From: Myxococcales bacterium UBA1660
Lineage (GTDB): Bacteria > Myxococcota_A > Polyangia > Polyangiales > Houyiibacteriaceae
Direction of reading: 5' to 3'
Assembly: GCA_002320815.1 (NCBI GenBank)
Contig: DCLA01000111.1
Span: forward strand, 211,909 to 275,908
Length of the DNA: 64,000 bases
Shown: in pieces, positions 1 to 8,393 of the stretch
How the letters are laid out: every line of letters begins with the position of its first letter
Position numbering within the stretch: position 1 is the first letter of the stretch
Translations under genes and position numbers: made by a program
The notes under the pieces: generated by a model
What the model was told of the DNA's origin: nothing
The model's database searches: none
The model's input: only the letters and a program-made list of their open reading frames with translations

Positions 1-294
1 GAGCACCCCGAGGACAGCTGCCTCCTCAGCGAGTCCGTGGGCGTCACCGCTTCCCCGGACGCGGTGGTCCAGATGATCCAGAGCGAGACCCCGCTGCTCT
101 TCGTCTTCGGGCACCTCACCTGGGAACCCGGTGCCCTCGACCACGAGATCGCCCAGGGTCGCTGGGTGCGCACCCCGGTGGACCCCGCGCTGGTCTTCGA
201 GGAGCCCATGCCCGCCCGCTGGACCGAGGCCATCTGCGGCTCCCTCGGCGTCACCCGCCCCTGGCTCGGCGACGCCCGTTTCATGAACGCCTGA
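1..294 (+). CDS. YqgE/AlgH family protein, 3' end only
   Basis: The reading frame is open from the first base of the window, so the 5' part lies outside. The visible 97 residues match the C-terminal half of the YqgE/AlgH (DUF179) family: a beta strand with LFVFGHLTWEPGALDHEI, a GRW turn, then a PADP-like 'TPVDPALVFEEP' and a Trp-containing helix before the end. Family members are small soluble cytoplasmic proteins of unsettled function, often linked to transcriptional control. The gene converges on the next one and shares a hairpin terminator with it. The family call is fairly secure; the biological role is not. Confidence 0.75.
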   Translation, partial: EHPEDSCLLSESVGVTASPDAVVQMIQSETPLLFVFGHLTWEPGALDHEIAQGRWVRTPVDPALVFEEPMPARWTEAICGSLGVTRPWLGDARFMNA

Positions 295-317
295 GCGGCG
301 CCGCCCGCGAGAACGAG

Positions 318-349
318 ACGAGCCCGCGCGGCGGACCGGGCGGGCTCGT
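318..349. terminator. Bidirectional hairpin between converging genes
   Basis: A perfect 10-bp inverted repeat (ACGAGCCCGC at 318-327, GCGGGCTCGT at 340-349) with a 12-base loop sits between the converging stops at 294 and 370. No clear T tract follows on either strand, so it is a terminator by position and structure only. Confidence 0.6.
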
Positions 350-369
350 TCGGTTCGGACGCGGGAGCG

Positions 370-2271
370 TCAGATCAGGAGGATCTCTTCGAGGTCCAGG
401 CCGGCGGGGTAGGCGTAGCTGGTGTACTGGCCCATCCCGAAGACGAAGACGCCGAAGCCTCGCTCGGCTTCCATGGTGTGGGTGCCGCCCTCGACGGGCA
501 CGGTGGCCACCTCGCGGCCGCCGACGCTGCTGAAGGTCGCGGTGACCGGGGACCCATCGAGGGTGATGGCCAGGCCGGGCTCGCGGACGATGAGCAGGTA
601 GGACTGACCGCTGGTCGAGCTGTTGTAGCTGGTCGGGGTCGCGAAGGTGTAGTCGCTGCGGAACTGCTCCTCGGGCGGGAGCACGATCATCGCGGGGTCG
701 CCCCGATCGGCGGCGGGCGTGGTGGCCTGCTGACCGACGAGGTACTGGGTCACCATCACGCCGCGGGAGCCGGTGACCCGGAAGGGCGTGGTGGCCTCGA
801 ACTCGAGCCAGCCGCCGGCCGAGAGTGGACCGCCGGTGACGCCGCCCTGGGCGGGCTCCACCGTGACGGTGGTGCCGTCGAAGGCGGCGACGACGCGGAC
901 GATGTTCCGCGCGGCGGCGCTGGTGTCACCCATCGGCGCGCTGACGTACTCGGTGCCCCAGGTCTGCAGCGGAGGCATCTGGTTCTCGAGGTGGTCGCAG
1001 GCCTGCGCCGAGTAGGGCACGTAGGCGCAGACGTGGCCGCCGAAGACCTCCACCGGGTGGTTCGCCTGCACGCGGCTGCCGGTGAGGTCGTACTGGGTCT
1101 CGTTGCAGAACTGGAGCTCGGTGCCGCCGCCGATGTCTTCGACGGTGAAGCCGGGGCGCGCGGCCGAGCAGGCCGGGGGTGCGGCGGCGACCACGTGGAC
1201 CACCTCGCCGCGCTGGACGGTGAAGCTGATGGTGTTGCCCGCGGAGGTCGCCGGGAACTTGCCGTTGCGGTCCGCGGCCACCGGCGCGCTGAGGCCGATG
1301 TTCACCGTGGTGGGCTCCGGCGTGATGCCCACCACCGCGATGTATCCGGGCGAGCTGCTGGAGTCGCTCGACGGGGGAATGACGGGCGGGAAGCCCGGGT
1401 CGACCAGCGTCCGGGAGAGCGGGATGTAGCTCGAGGTGATGTACTCGCCGGTGTAGGAGTGCGAGGGCAGCAGGAGCGAGGCGTCGTTGGTGTAGGAGAA
1501 GTCGGCCGCCGACGAGCTGTCGTACTCGAAGGGGTTGAACTGGGCCACGGTGACCGGCCGGTCGGACACCAGGCGGTAGGCGCCGTTGGTGGTGGACACG
1601 CTGCCGGGCGTGGTGGCGTTGATGCCGTCGCTCATCCCGCTGACCCAGGGCAGGACGATGTCGTCCAGCCCGCCGGGCGCCACGGTGGCCTCGGCCACGA
1701 CGCTATCGCCGCGGAAGACCTGCACGCTGGCGGGCGAGTCGTCGGGGTTCGCCACCACGACGCGGAAGTCGTAGTCGGTGGTGAAGCCGCCGAGGTTCGC
1801 CAGGGGCACCGGCCAGTACTCGCAGCCGATGTTGGACTTGTTCGCCTCGGCGTTGCCACAGGCGTCGTTGCAGTAGCCGTTGGTGCCGCAGGCCACGCCG
1901 CTCTCCGCGCAGTCGCGGGCGGTGACGAAGCCGGAGGCGTCCGGGGCGCAGACCATGGAGACGGTCCCGTCACACCGACGCTGGCCGGGCGTGCACGCGA
2001 CGCAACCCTCCACGGTGTCGCAGGCGCCCTCACAGACCATGGGGTTCACCTGGGAGACGCCGTCGTCGCCGCAGGTGTAGAAAGTGTTCCCCGCGCAGGC
2101 GGTGGCCCCCGGAGTGCAGCCCGTGGGGGTCATGCGCATGTCCACCGGGTCGCCCATGTCGGGCGTGACGACGGGGCCCATGTCCCGGCCGGGACGGGTG
2201 CGGCCGTCGTCGCCGCAGGCGACCAACAGAACGGCCAAAGAGAATAGCGAAAGCAAGTGGCGTCGCGACAT
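370..2271 (-). CDS. IgGFc-binding-type surface lipoprotein
   Basis: This 633-residue protein starts with a lipoprotein signal (LAVLLVAC, Cys about residue 19), then a Asp/Met/Gly-rich linker and a Cys-rich segment (about 50-150) of small CxxG-type modules. From about residue 155 to the end it resembles the IgGFc-binding N-terminal domain family common in myxobacteria, including the block VEVFGGHVCAYVPYSAQACD and a following 'ENQMPPLQTWGTEY'. A strong ribosome site (GAGGAGGG) lies 9 bases before the ATG. It should sit on the outer membrane or be exported. In bacteria the ligand of this domain is unknown; the human IgG connection is a family name, not evidence of IgG binding here. Confidence 0.8.
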   Translation of the reverse strand: MSRRHLLSLFSLAVLLVACGDDGRTRPGRDMGPVVTPDMGDPVDMRMTPTGCTPGATACAGNTFYTCGDDGVSQVNPMVCEGACDTVEGCVACTPGQRRCDGTVSMVCAPDASGFVTARDCAESGVACGTNGYCNDACGNAEANKSNIGCEYWPVPLANLGGFTTDYDFRVVVANPDDSPASVQVFRGDSVVAEATVAPGGLDDIVLPWVSGMSDGINATTPGSVSTTNGAYRLVSDRPVTVAQFNPFEYDSSSAADFSYTNDASLLLPSHSYTGEYITSSYIPLSRTLVDPGFPPVIPPSSDSSSSPGYIAVVGITPEPTTVNIGLSAPVAADRNGKFPATSAGNTISFTVQRGEVVHVVAAAPPACSAARPGFTVEDIGGGTELQFCNETQYDLTGSRVQANHPVEVFGGHVCAYVPYSAQACDHLENQMPPLQTWGTEYVSAPMGDTSAAARNIVRVVAAFDGTTVTVEPAQGGVTGGPLSAGGWLEFEATTPFRVTGSRGVMVTQYLVGQQATTPAADRGDPAMIVLPPEEQFRSDYTFATPTSYNSSTSGQSYLLIVREPGLAITLDGSPVTATFSSVGGREVATVPVEGGTHTMEAERGFGVFVFGMGQYTSYAYPAGLDLEEILLI

Positions 2272-2393
2272 CGCGCCGGTCCCTCCTCGTGGGATGAAGC
2301 GACCCGGCGATCGCCGGATCGAAAGGAGCCCTCAGCCCCCCGGCCGCGAAAGCTAATGGATCGCCACACCCCTGTCACGCGAGGGGATCGCGA

Positions 2394-2419
2394 GACGCAC
2401 GGCTCGAAAGCCGTGCGTC
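2394..2419 (-). terminator. Hairpin after glycine decarboxylase gene
   Basis: A perfect 11-bp stem (GACGCACGGCT with AGCCGTGCGTC) around a CGAA loop lies 20 bases beyond the stop of the gcvPB gene. The tight stem and its place after the gene suggest a terminator; the run of T expected of a textbook one is absent. Confidence 0.65.
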
Positions 2420-2438
2420 CGGTGCGGAGCCGGGGTCT

Positions 2439-3971
2439 TCAGTCGGCGTCGGCGGTCGGCGGCCGCCAGCGGAGGACCGGCTTGCGGGCCGCGCGGGCTT
2501 CGTCGAGGCGCTTGAGCCGGGTGTGGTGCGGCGCCTGCTTCACGATCTCGGGGGCCTCCTGGGCCTCCTTGGCGATCTGGTTCATCGCGTCCACGAAGAG
2601 GTCCAGCGACTGCCGGGTCTCGGTCTCGGTGGGCTCGATGAGCAGGGCGTTCTTCACGACCAGCGGGAAGTAGACGGTCGGCGGGTGGAAGCCGAAGTCC
2701 ATCAGGCGCTTGGCGATGTCCATGGTGGTCACGCCGGTCTCGCGGAGCTTGCGGTCGTTGAGCACGACCTCGTGCATGCAGACCCGGTCGTAGGCGACGT
2801 GCCAGGCATCGGCCAGGCGGGCCCGGAGGTAGTTGGCGTTGAGGACCGCCAGCTCGCTGGCGCGGGTGAGGCCCTCGGCGCCGAGCTCCCGGATGTAGGT
2901 GTAGGCCCGGACGACCATGCCGAAGTTCATGTGGAACGAGCGCAGCCGACCAACGGAGTCGGGGCGACCGGCGTAGTCCAGGCGGAACTGACCGCTCTCG
3001 TCCTTCTCCACCACCGGCACCGGGGCGAAGGGATCGAGGATCTGCTTGTAGGCGACGGGACCGCACCCGGGGCCACCACCACCGTGCGGCGTGGTGAAGG
3101 TCTTGTGCAGGTTGAGCTGCATCACGTCGATGCCGAAGTCGCCGGGGCGGCCGCGCCCCATGATGGCGTTGAGGTTCGCGCCGTCGCCGTAGACCAGCCC
3201 GCCCTTGGCGTGGACCAGGTCGGCGATCTCCTTGATGTTGCTCTCGAAGAGGCCGACGGTGTTGGGGTTGGTGATCATCACCGCGGCGATATCGTCGGTG
3301 ATCAGCGGCGCGAGCTGCTCCGGAAGCACCACGCCGGCCTCGTCGACCGGGAAGGGCACGGCCTCGAGGCCGTTCAGCGCGCAGGACGCGGGGTTGGTGC
3401 CGTGGGCGGTGTCCGGGATGAGGACCTTGCGCGGGCTGCGACCCTGGGCCTGGTGGTAGGCGCGGATCATCATCAGGCCGGCCAGCTCGCCGTGGGCGCC
3501 GGCGGCCGGGTGCAGGGAGACCCGGTCCATGCCGCAGATCTCGGCGAGCGCCTGCTCGAGGCGCCACACCAACTCCAGGGCCCCCTGGATGCGCGCGTCC
3601 GGCGCGAAGGGGTGGATGCGCCCGAAGCCGGGCAAGCGCGCGGCCCACTCGTTGACCTTCGGGTTGTACTTCATGGTGCACGACCCGAGCGGGTACATGC
3701 CCAGGTCGATGGCGAAGTTCTGCCGGCTCAGGCGGACGTAGTGCCGGAAGGCCTCGGGCTCCGAGACCTCCGGGAGGTGCGCGGACTCCTCGCGGTAGGC
3801 GGCGCCGAGGAGCGCCTGGGGATCCACGTCGGGGAACCCTTCGCGCGGGGGAAGAGACGCGCCGCTCCGGCCGGGAGCGCCCTGCTCGAAGATGAGCGGG
3901 GTCTCGAGCTCCATGCCGAGGGTGCCGGCGCCGGCCGGGGCCGAGGGTGCGTACGTGCTGCTGCCGTCCAA
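2439..3971 (-). CDS. gcvPB: Glycine dehydrogenase (decarboxylating) subunit 2
   Basis: This 510-residue protein is the PLP-binding beta half of two-subunit glycine decarboxylase (P protein), which with H, T and L proteins splits glycine to CO2, ammonia and a methylene group on tetrahydrofolate. The sequence shows MYPLGSCTMKYNPK near the N-terminus, DTAHGTNPASC, and the PLP lysine in NLHKTFTTPHGGGGPG, all hallmarks of the family. I chose a TTG start because a GGGAGG site lies 6 bases ahead and a -10 element (3997-4002) stands just upstream; an ATG 19 codons later (3914) is the alternative. A longer frame upstream is antisense to the next gene. No gcvPA, gcvT or gcvH gene is adjacent. Confidence 0.93.
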   Translation of the reverse strand: MDGSSTYAPSAPAGAGTLGMELETPLIFEQGAPGRSGASLPPREGFPDVDPQALLGAAYREESAHLPEVSEPEAFRHYVRLSRQNFAIDLGMYPLGSCTMKYNPKVNEWAARLPGFGRIHPFAPDARIQGALELVWRLEQALAEICGMDRVSLHPAAGAHGELAGLMMIRAYHQAQGRSPRKVLIPDTAHGTNPASCALNGLEAVPFPVDEAGVVLPEQLAPLITDDIAAVMITNPNTVGLFESNIKEIADLVHAKGGLVYGDGANLNAIMGRGRPGDFGIDVMQLNLHKTFTTPHGGGGPGCGPVAYKQILDPFAPVPVVEKDESGQFRLDYAGRPDSVGRLRSFHMNFGMVVRAYTYIRELGAEGLTRASELAVLNANYLRARLADAWHVAYDRVCMHEVVLNDRKLRETGVTTMDIAKRLMDFGFHPPTVYFPLVVKNALLIEPTETETRQSLDLFVDAMNQIAKEAQEAPEIVKQAPHHTRLKRLDEARAARKPVLRWRPPTADAD

Positions 3972-3977
3972 GATCGA

Positions 3978-4002
3978 CCTCCCAAAAGGTGGGCGGAGGC
4001 TA
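3978..4002 (-). promoter_or_regulatory. -10 element and ribosome site of gcvPB
   Basis: On the minus strand TAGCCT (3997-4002) is followed by GGGAGG (3978-3983), then 6 bases and TTG. Transcription would start near 3989, giving a leader of about 18 bases with just the ribosome site. I see no glycine-riboswitch core in the 100 bases upstream. Confidence 0.45.
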
Positions 4003-4073
4003 GAGGCGGGGTGCCCCGGTTGCAAGCCGCAGAGCCTTGCGGAGGGGCCCCGAGGTGTGCGAACACGCAGCCC

Positions 4074-4595
4074 ATGTCGACTCGGTCGGGTTGGGTAGCG
4101 CTCCTCCTCCTCGTCGCCTGCGGTGGCGGGCAGTGGGGTTACGCGCGGGAATACGAGACCTACGGCGCGGAGGACGACCACCTGGAGGGGACCACCGAGG
4201 TCACCTACGAGGACGTCCGGCGCGATCCCGAGGGCTACGCGGCGTCGCGGATCGCCTGGTTCGGGATGGTGGAGAAGCTCGACGGGGATCGCCTGGAGCT
4301 GAACTTCCGAACCCTCTCGCCGCGGAACCTCTGCGACGACGAGTCCGCCAGCTCCTGCCGCGTGACGGTGTCCGATCGGTCCGGCGGCCCGTTCACGGTG
4401 AAGGTGCAGCTCGACCCCGCGCACACCTCCGGCCAGGACCGGGTCTGGCAGGGCACCCTGATGCGGATCGTCGGTTCGCCGACCGGCGAGCTCGACCCCG
4501 AAACCGGCGGGCCGGTGATCCAGGCCGAGTGGTACCGCCACTGGCCCCACGGCCGCTACGTGACCACCGGCGCCCGCGGGTCCATGCGCCGTTGA
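4074..4595 (+). CDS. Small lipoprotein of unknown function
   Basis: The 173-residue product begins with a lipoprotein signal (VALLLLVAC, Cys about 16) followed by GGG. The mature part has a 'TYEDVRRDPEGYAASRIAWFGMVEKLD' style opening and short beta-rich stretches ending in a conserved-looking WYRHWPHG segment. The mix of 'PEGY..SRIAWFGMV' and later 'VWQGTLMRIVG' resembles OB-fold-like periplasmic proteins, but I cannot name a family. It is divergent from gcvPB, with no strong ribosome site. Being secreted to an outer or inner membrane face is the only confident statement. Confidence 0.75.
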   Translation: MSTRSGWVALLLLVACGGGQWGYAREYETYGAEDDHLEGTTEVTYEDVRRDPEGYAASRIAWFGMVEKLDGDRLELNFRTLSPRNLCDDESASSCRVTVSDRSGGPFTVKVQLDPAHTSGQDRVWQGTLMRIVGSPTGELDPETGGPVIQAEWYRHWPHGRYVTTGARGSMRR

Positions 4596-4708
4596 GCGGC
4601 GCCGGTCGTCCGCCGTACGAGGGCCCGAGGGCTCCGGGGGCTGGCGCCGGCTACGCTGGAGCCGCAGACCCTACTGAAGATCGACCGTCCCTCTCCGTCG
4701 GAGCCCCC

Positions 4709-5086
4709 ATGCGCACCCTCTCTTCCCTCGCCTTCTTCGCCCTCCTCGCCCTCGGCGCCTGCAGCAGCGCCGGCGAGCACTACACCCTCTGCGACGACGG
4801 CAGCGACTGCGACAGCGGGCTCACCTGCTACACGGTCGCCTACGAGGAGGGGGCCGACGGGCAGATGTGCTCCGGGACCTGCGCGACGGACTTCGACTGC
4901 CCCGGCAACGGCGCCTGCTACGAGCTGGTGGGTGACCCGATGGTCGGCCAGCGGGTCTGCTACGAGCGCTGCTTCGACGACTACGACTGCCCGCTGCACT
5001 TCGCGTGCATCCCCACGGTGAACGACGACACCGGTGAAACGGACGCGGTGTGCATGCCGTGTGACTCCTCCGGCTGTCCCCGGTGA
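4709..5086 (+). CDS. Cysteine-rich small lipoprotein
   Basis: The product has 125 residues: a lipoprotein signal (FFALLALGAC, Cys about 17) and a mature part with about 14 cysteines arranged as repeated C-x5-DCD / C-x6-DFDCP units. Such spacing suggests small disulfide-linked modules exposed outside the cytoplasm. Its stop overlaps the start of the next gene (GTGA), and the two proteins share the same layout, so they are a translationally coupled, probably duplicated pair. Function unknown. Confidence 0.75.
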   Translation: MRTLSSLAFFALLALGACSSAGEHYTLCDDGSDCDSGLTCYTVAYEEGADGQMCSGTCATDFDCPGNGACYELVGDPMVGQRVCYERCFDDYDCPLHFACIPTVNDDTGETDAVCMPCDSSGCPR

Positions 5087-5433
5087 GCCTCGGCCTTCGC
5101 GTCGCACTGGGCCTCGGCGCGCTCGTCGCCGTCGCCTGTGGCGACGCGCCGCTCCACGGCCCGTGCGAGCGCGCGAGCGACTGCGACCCCCCGGCCGACG
5201 GGTGCTACGAGCTGGCCTATGTGCGTTCGGACGGCAGCGAGGCCACCGGGCGCACCTGCTCCCACGAGTGCACGGCCGACGTCGACTGCCCCCACGGGCG
5301 TTGCCTGGCCCTCGAGGGCGACTCCACCGAGACCTACCTCTGCTTCGCCGCCTGCGCGGAGCCCATGGACTGCTTCGAGGGGCACGCCTGCACCCCGAGC
5401 GCGGTGGGCTCGCTCTGCCTCCCGGTGGAGTGA
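5083..5433 (+). CDS. Cysteine-rich small lipoprotein, paralogue of upstream gene
   Basis: This 116-residue protein starts with GTG that overlaps the previous stop by four bases. A lipoprotein signal (LVAVAC) is followed by the same C..ASDCD, CYELAYV, CTADVDCP, C..PMDCF pattern seen in the gene before it. The coupling and shared pattern point to duplication and to co-assembly or redundant roles at the cell surface. Function unknown. Confidence 0.75.
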   Translation: MSLGLRVALGLGALVAVACGDAPLHGPCERASDCDPPADGCYELAYVRSDGSEATGRTCSHECTADVDCPHGRCLALEGDSTETYLCFAACAEPMDCFEGHACTPSAVGSLCLPVE

Positions 5434-5438
5434 GCGCG

Positions 5439-5466
5439 GGCTCGCTGCCCGCCGTGGAGGCGAGCC
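5439..5466. terminator. Possible shared hairpin between converging genes
   Basis: GGCTCGC (5439-5445) pairs with GCGAGCC (5460-5466), and flanking GC bases can extend the stem with a bulge. It sits between the stops at 5433 and 5477. Confidence 0.4.
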
Positions 5467-5476
5467 GCGGGACCCG

Positions 5477-6409
5477 TCAGCGCGCGATGGCTTTGCTGAG
5501 CGCCTCGACGTGCTCGCGCAGGAACTCCGGCGCGAAGAGGTGCGGCAGCACGACCTGGGGGATGTCCGGGAGCTCGCGGGTCAGGCGGGCCCGGCTCTGC
5601 TCCTGAACGGCCTCGCGGCCGGTGCGGATGCGGGCGGCCTCGGCGAGGTTGGTCAGCGGGGAGTCCTCGGCGATGCGCTGGTGCAGCGTGCCGAAGGCCT
5701 CGCGCTCGCCGGCCGGGAAGAGCTGGGGGAGCACCTGGTTCAGGACCACCGCGGGCACCGGCATGCGGAGCTCGTTCTTCAACGCGGCGTGGAGCTCCAG
5801 GGTCTCGCTGACGGGCATCTCCTCCAGGAGGGTCACCATCAGCACCCCGGATTTGTTGGCGTCGCGGAGCAGATCGAGGGCCCGCTCGGCCTCCCGGCGC
5901 AGGAGCCCGGGGGGCGCCACGTCGACGATCACCTGGGGCACGCGGAGCATGTCCAGCCCGTGGCCCGTGGCCGGCGCGTCGAGGATCACCAGGTCGTAGT
6001 CGCCCTTGGATCCCGGCCCGTGGCCCTCGGCGTGGAAGTACGCCTTGCCCAGCATGGCCCAGGCCTCGACCCCGGGGGTCCCCCGGAGGAACGCCCGCAC
6101 CAGCCGGTTCTCGAAGACCGCCTCGTAGAGCGCGCGGATCTTCAGGATCATCATCCCGTATTCCCGCAGCGCCGCGTTCGGCGTCATGTTCACCGCGTCC
6201 AGATTGGGCGCGACGTTGACGACCTCTTCGCCGATGGGCGGCGAGTCGAGGAGCGTGCTGAGCCGCTCCTTGGCGTTGGCCATGGCGACCAGGGTCTTCT
6301 TGCCCTTGGCCGCCGCGGCGAGCCCGAGGGCCGCGCTCACGGTGGTCTTCCCCACGCCGCCCTTGCCGACGACGAAAAGGAACTTCCGATCCAGGAGATG
6401 GGGCGCCAA
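5477..6409 (-). CDS. ArsA/GET3-family anion-transporting-type ATPase
   Basis: The 310-residue protein opens with a deviant Walker A P-loop, GKGGVGKTT (residues 15-23), typical of the ArsA/GET3/MinD class, and has a Walker B-like YDLVILDAPATGHGLDML block near residue 140. The usual 'DPAHSL' switch segment is replaced by MANAKERLSTLLD, so the substrate is uncertain. Myxobacteria carry such ATPases without arsenic genes nearby, and none are nearby here. The TTG start is supported by a TATGGT element 9 bases ahead; a longer open frame upstream would run into the methyltransferase gene and has no signal. Confidence 0.82.
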   Translation of the reverse strand: MAPHLLDRKFLFVVGKGGVGKTTVSAALGLAAAAKGKKTLVAMANAKERLSTLLDSPPIGEEVVNVAPNLDAVNMTPNAALREYGMMILKIRALYEAVFENRLVRAFLRGTPGVEAWAMLGKAYFHAEGHGPGSKGDYDLVILDAPATGHGLDMLRVPQVIVDVAPPGLLRREAERALDLLRDANKSGVLMVTLLEEMPVSETLELHAALKNELRMPVPAVVLNQVLPQLFPAGEREAFGTLHQRIAEDSPLTNLAEAARIRTGREAVQEQSRARLTRELPDIPQVVLPHLFAPEFLREHVEALSKAIAR

Positions 6410-6418
6410 AGCGGGCCG

Positions 6419-6424
6419 ACCATA
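6419..6424 (-). promoter_or_regulatory. -10-like element abutting TTG start
   Basis: Minus-strand TATGGT lies 9 bases before the TTG start of the ArsA-type gene. With the usual 6-9 base distance from -10 to transcription start, the transcript would have almost no leader. Confidence 0.4.
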
Positions 6425-6462
6425 GCAGCCTCCGGCCCCGGCGCACCGCGAATGCTCGCCTT

Positions 6463-7587
6463 TCAGCGAATGCGTTCCACCTGGGCGTCCGCCCCGAGCC
6501 GGCGACCCTTCCCCTTGGGCTCGGCCCCCTCGATGCGCAGCACCTGGCCCCGGCGGGCCTCCCCGAAGGCGGCGTTCGGATCGGCCGCGTGGCGGTCCAG
6601 CCGGGTGAAGCGGATCCGGCCGGGGTCGGCGCACCCGTAAACTTCCAGCTTCCCCTTGGACTTCAGGGCCTGGCTGACGATCCGCCAGCCGTCGTCGGCG
6701 TCGAGCGCGCCGCGGAGGGTCCGCTCGTCGCGCCGCAGCGTGAGGTAGGAGTAGCGGAGCCGGTCGCCCCGGAGCCCGGCCCCGCGGGCGACCGACTCCA
6801 GCGCCGGCGGCAGGGTCAGGAGCTCCTCTTCGTGGCACCAGTCGCGCTCGGTCTCCAGCATCGGACAGGGCCCGGTGCGCAGACACGGCGCGTAGACCCC
6901 CCACCCCGCCGCCAGCTCGTCGCGGAGCCGGTGGAGCGCGCGGCTGGTCTCCCGCAGGGCGGGCTCGAGGATCAGCACGGTCCCCCCGGGCCGAAGCCGC
7001 TGGGCGAGGAGATCCAGGAGCCGCTGCCGGTCGGCGTAGGGAAGCTCGTTCACGAAGAGCCCCATGAGGACCACGTCCCAGCCGCCGGTGGCGCCTTCCA
7101 CGAAGCGCAGGGCGTCGCCCGAGTGGGCGGCGACCTCCAGGGGCGGGAGGCCGGGCGCGCCCTCGGCCAGCGCGGCGAAGGCGCGGAGCGCCAGTGGCGT
7201 CTGGTCCACCGCGTCGACGACCACCCGCTCGGGGGCCGCGCCGGCCGCCATCGCTCCGGCCAGGAACGAGAAGGTGGTGGTGCCCACCCCGGCCCCGAGG
7301 TCCAGGACGCGCCAGGTGCTCCCCCCGGGCAGCGCGTCGCCGAGGGCCAGCTCGTGGACCGGGCCAGCCAGCTTGGGCAGGTCGCGGACCAGATAGAAGC
7401 GGAGCCGGGCGTGGAGGGCATCTTTGGCGCTGGCGGGCGCGAAGTCCTCGCGCTCCCGGGTGTAGACGCGGCTGGTCCGCTCCACGAGCTCGGCCAGGGG
7501 CGAGCGGAGGCGGCCCAGCACGGCGTCGCCCACCCGGGCGGCGTGCTCGGCCCAGGCGGCGAGCGGGAGGTCGGCGGTGGAAGGCAT
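6463..7587 (-). CDS. Rsm22-like small-ribosomal-subunit methyltransferase
   Basis: The 374-residue product has a class I SAM-binding fold: LDLGAGVGTTTFSFL (about residue 105), an acidic VDAVDQTPLAL loop and MGLFVNELPY. A later Cys cluster (CLRTGPCPM, then DWCHEEE, then YGCADPG) matches the four conserved cysteines of the Rsm22 family, known from mitochondrial ribosome assembly where they bind a metal or Fe-S centre. The C-terminus is a basic OB-like tail. The ATG at 7587 avoids overlap with the divergent ccmC gene; earlier in-frame starts exist. RNA target in bacteria is not established. Confidence 0.78.
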   Translation of the reverse strand: MPSTADLPLAAWAEHAARVGDAVLGRLRSPLAELVERTSRVYTREREDFAPASAKDALHARLRFYLVRDLPKLAGPVHELALGDALPGGSTWRVLDLGAGVGTTTFSFLAGAMAAGAAPERVVVDAVDQTPLALRAFAALAEGAPGLPPLEVAAHSGDALRFVEGATGGWDVVLMGLFVNELPYADRQRLLDLLAQRLRPGGTVLILEPALRETSRALHRLRDELAAGWGVYAPCLRTGPCPMLETERDWCHEEELLTLPPALESVARGAGLRGDRLRYSYLTLRRDERTLRGALDADDGWRIVSQALKSKGKLEVYGCADPGRIRFTRLDRHAADPNAAFGEARRGQVLRIEGAEPKGKGRRLGADAQVERIR

Positions 7588-7643
7588 CGGTGCGGTCGTG
7601 ACCCGTGCGCTTCGCCGGGCTCCGTGGTAGGCGTAGCGGGTCC

Positions 7644-8393
7644 ATGGCCGCCGATGCAACGGAATCGGGCGCGTCCACGGCGCCGAAGAGCGCCGGGGCG
7701 CCGATCTGGCTGATGGGGCTGGTCGCCGCGACGATCGTCGCCTTCCTGGCCTTCATCTACCTGGTGGTCTTCACCGCCCCGACCGAGGTGCAGATGGGGG
7801 TCTCGCAGAAGATCTTCTATCTGCACGTGCCCAGCGCCTACGGGATGTACGTCGGGTACACGATCGCCGCCGTCTCCGGGCTGATCTACCTCTGGAAGCG
7901 CAGCGACCGGGCGGACGCCTGGTCCATCGCCGGCGCCGAGATCGGCACCCTCTTCGTGGTCATCGTGCTGATCACCGGCCCGCTCTGGGGCCGCAAGGCC
8001 TGGGGCACCTTCTGGGTCTGGGACCCGCGCCTCACCAGCACCCTGCTGACCGGGCTGATCTACGTCTCCTTCCTGGCGCTGCGCAGCTTCGGTCAGGTGG
8101 GGGAGACCGAGAAGCGCTTCGCCGCCGCCCTGGCGGTGGTGGGCTTCCCGCTCCTCTTCGTCATCAAGTACAGCGTCCAGCGCTGGAGCGGGCAGCACCC
8201 GGTGGTCGTCAGCCGTGGGGGCGGCGGCATCCATCCGGACATGGTCCCCGCCTTCGTCATGGGCTTCGTGGTGATCACGTTGCTCGCCATCCTCTTGATC
8301 ACGGTGCGTGTCGGCCTCGAGCGCGCCCGCCAGGAGCTCGAGCGCGTCCACATCGACGCGGCCACCTCCGGCCTCTTGGGAGACGACCGATGA
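7644..8393 (+). CDS. ccmC: CcmC/CcsA-type haem exporter subunit
   Basis: This 249-residue polytopic membrane protein has six predicted helices. It carries the tryptophan-rich haem-handling motif WGTFWVWDPRLT and conserved histidines in FYLHVPSAY and SGQHPVV, which ligate haem in CcmC. CcmC passes haem to CcmE on the periplasmic side during cytochrome c maturation. Its stop overlaps the following gene (ATGA), forming a mini-operon with two small membrane proteins. No ccmA, ccmB, ccmE or ccmF genes are in the window. An N-terminal Ala/Ser-rich cytoplasmic extension of about 25 residues is slightly unusual. Confidence 0.92.
   Translation: MAADATESGASTAPKSAGAPIWLMGLVAATIVAFLAFIYLVVFTAPTEVQMGVSQKIFYLHVPSAYGMYVGYTIAAVSGLIYLWKRSDRADAWSIAGAEIGTLFVVIVLITGPLWGRKAWGTFWVWDPRLTSTLLTGLIYVSFLALRSFGQVGETEKRFAAALAVVGFPLLFVIKYSVQRWSGQHPVVVSRGGGGIHPDMVPAFVMGFVVITLLAILLITVRVGLERARQELERVHIDAATSGLLGDDR

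Noticed and set aside
3972..4073. Glycine riboswitch upstream of gcvPB
   Set aside because: No glycine aptamer core is visible and the leader is only about 18 bases.
3972..4550. Upstream extension of the glycine decarboxylase frame by about 190 residues
   Set aside because: It lacks any ribosome site, is antisense to a lipoprotein gene with a clear signal peptide, and a good TTG start with GGGAGG lies at 3971.
6410..7756. Upstream extension of the ArsA-type frame
   Set aside because: The added Arg/Pro-rich peptide is antisense-like noise over the methyltransferase; the real start sits just before the P-loop.
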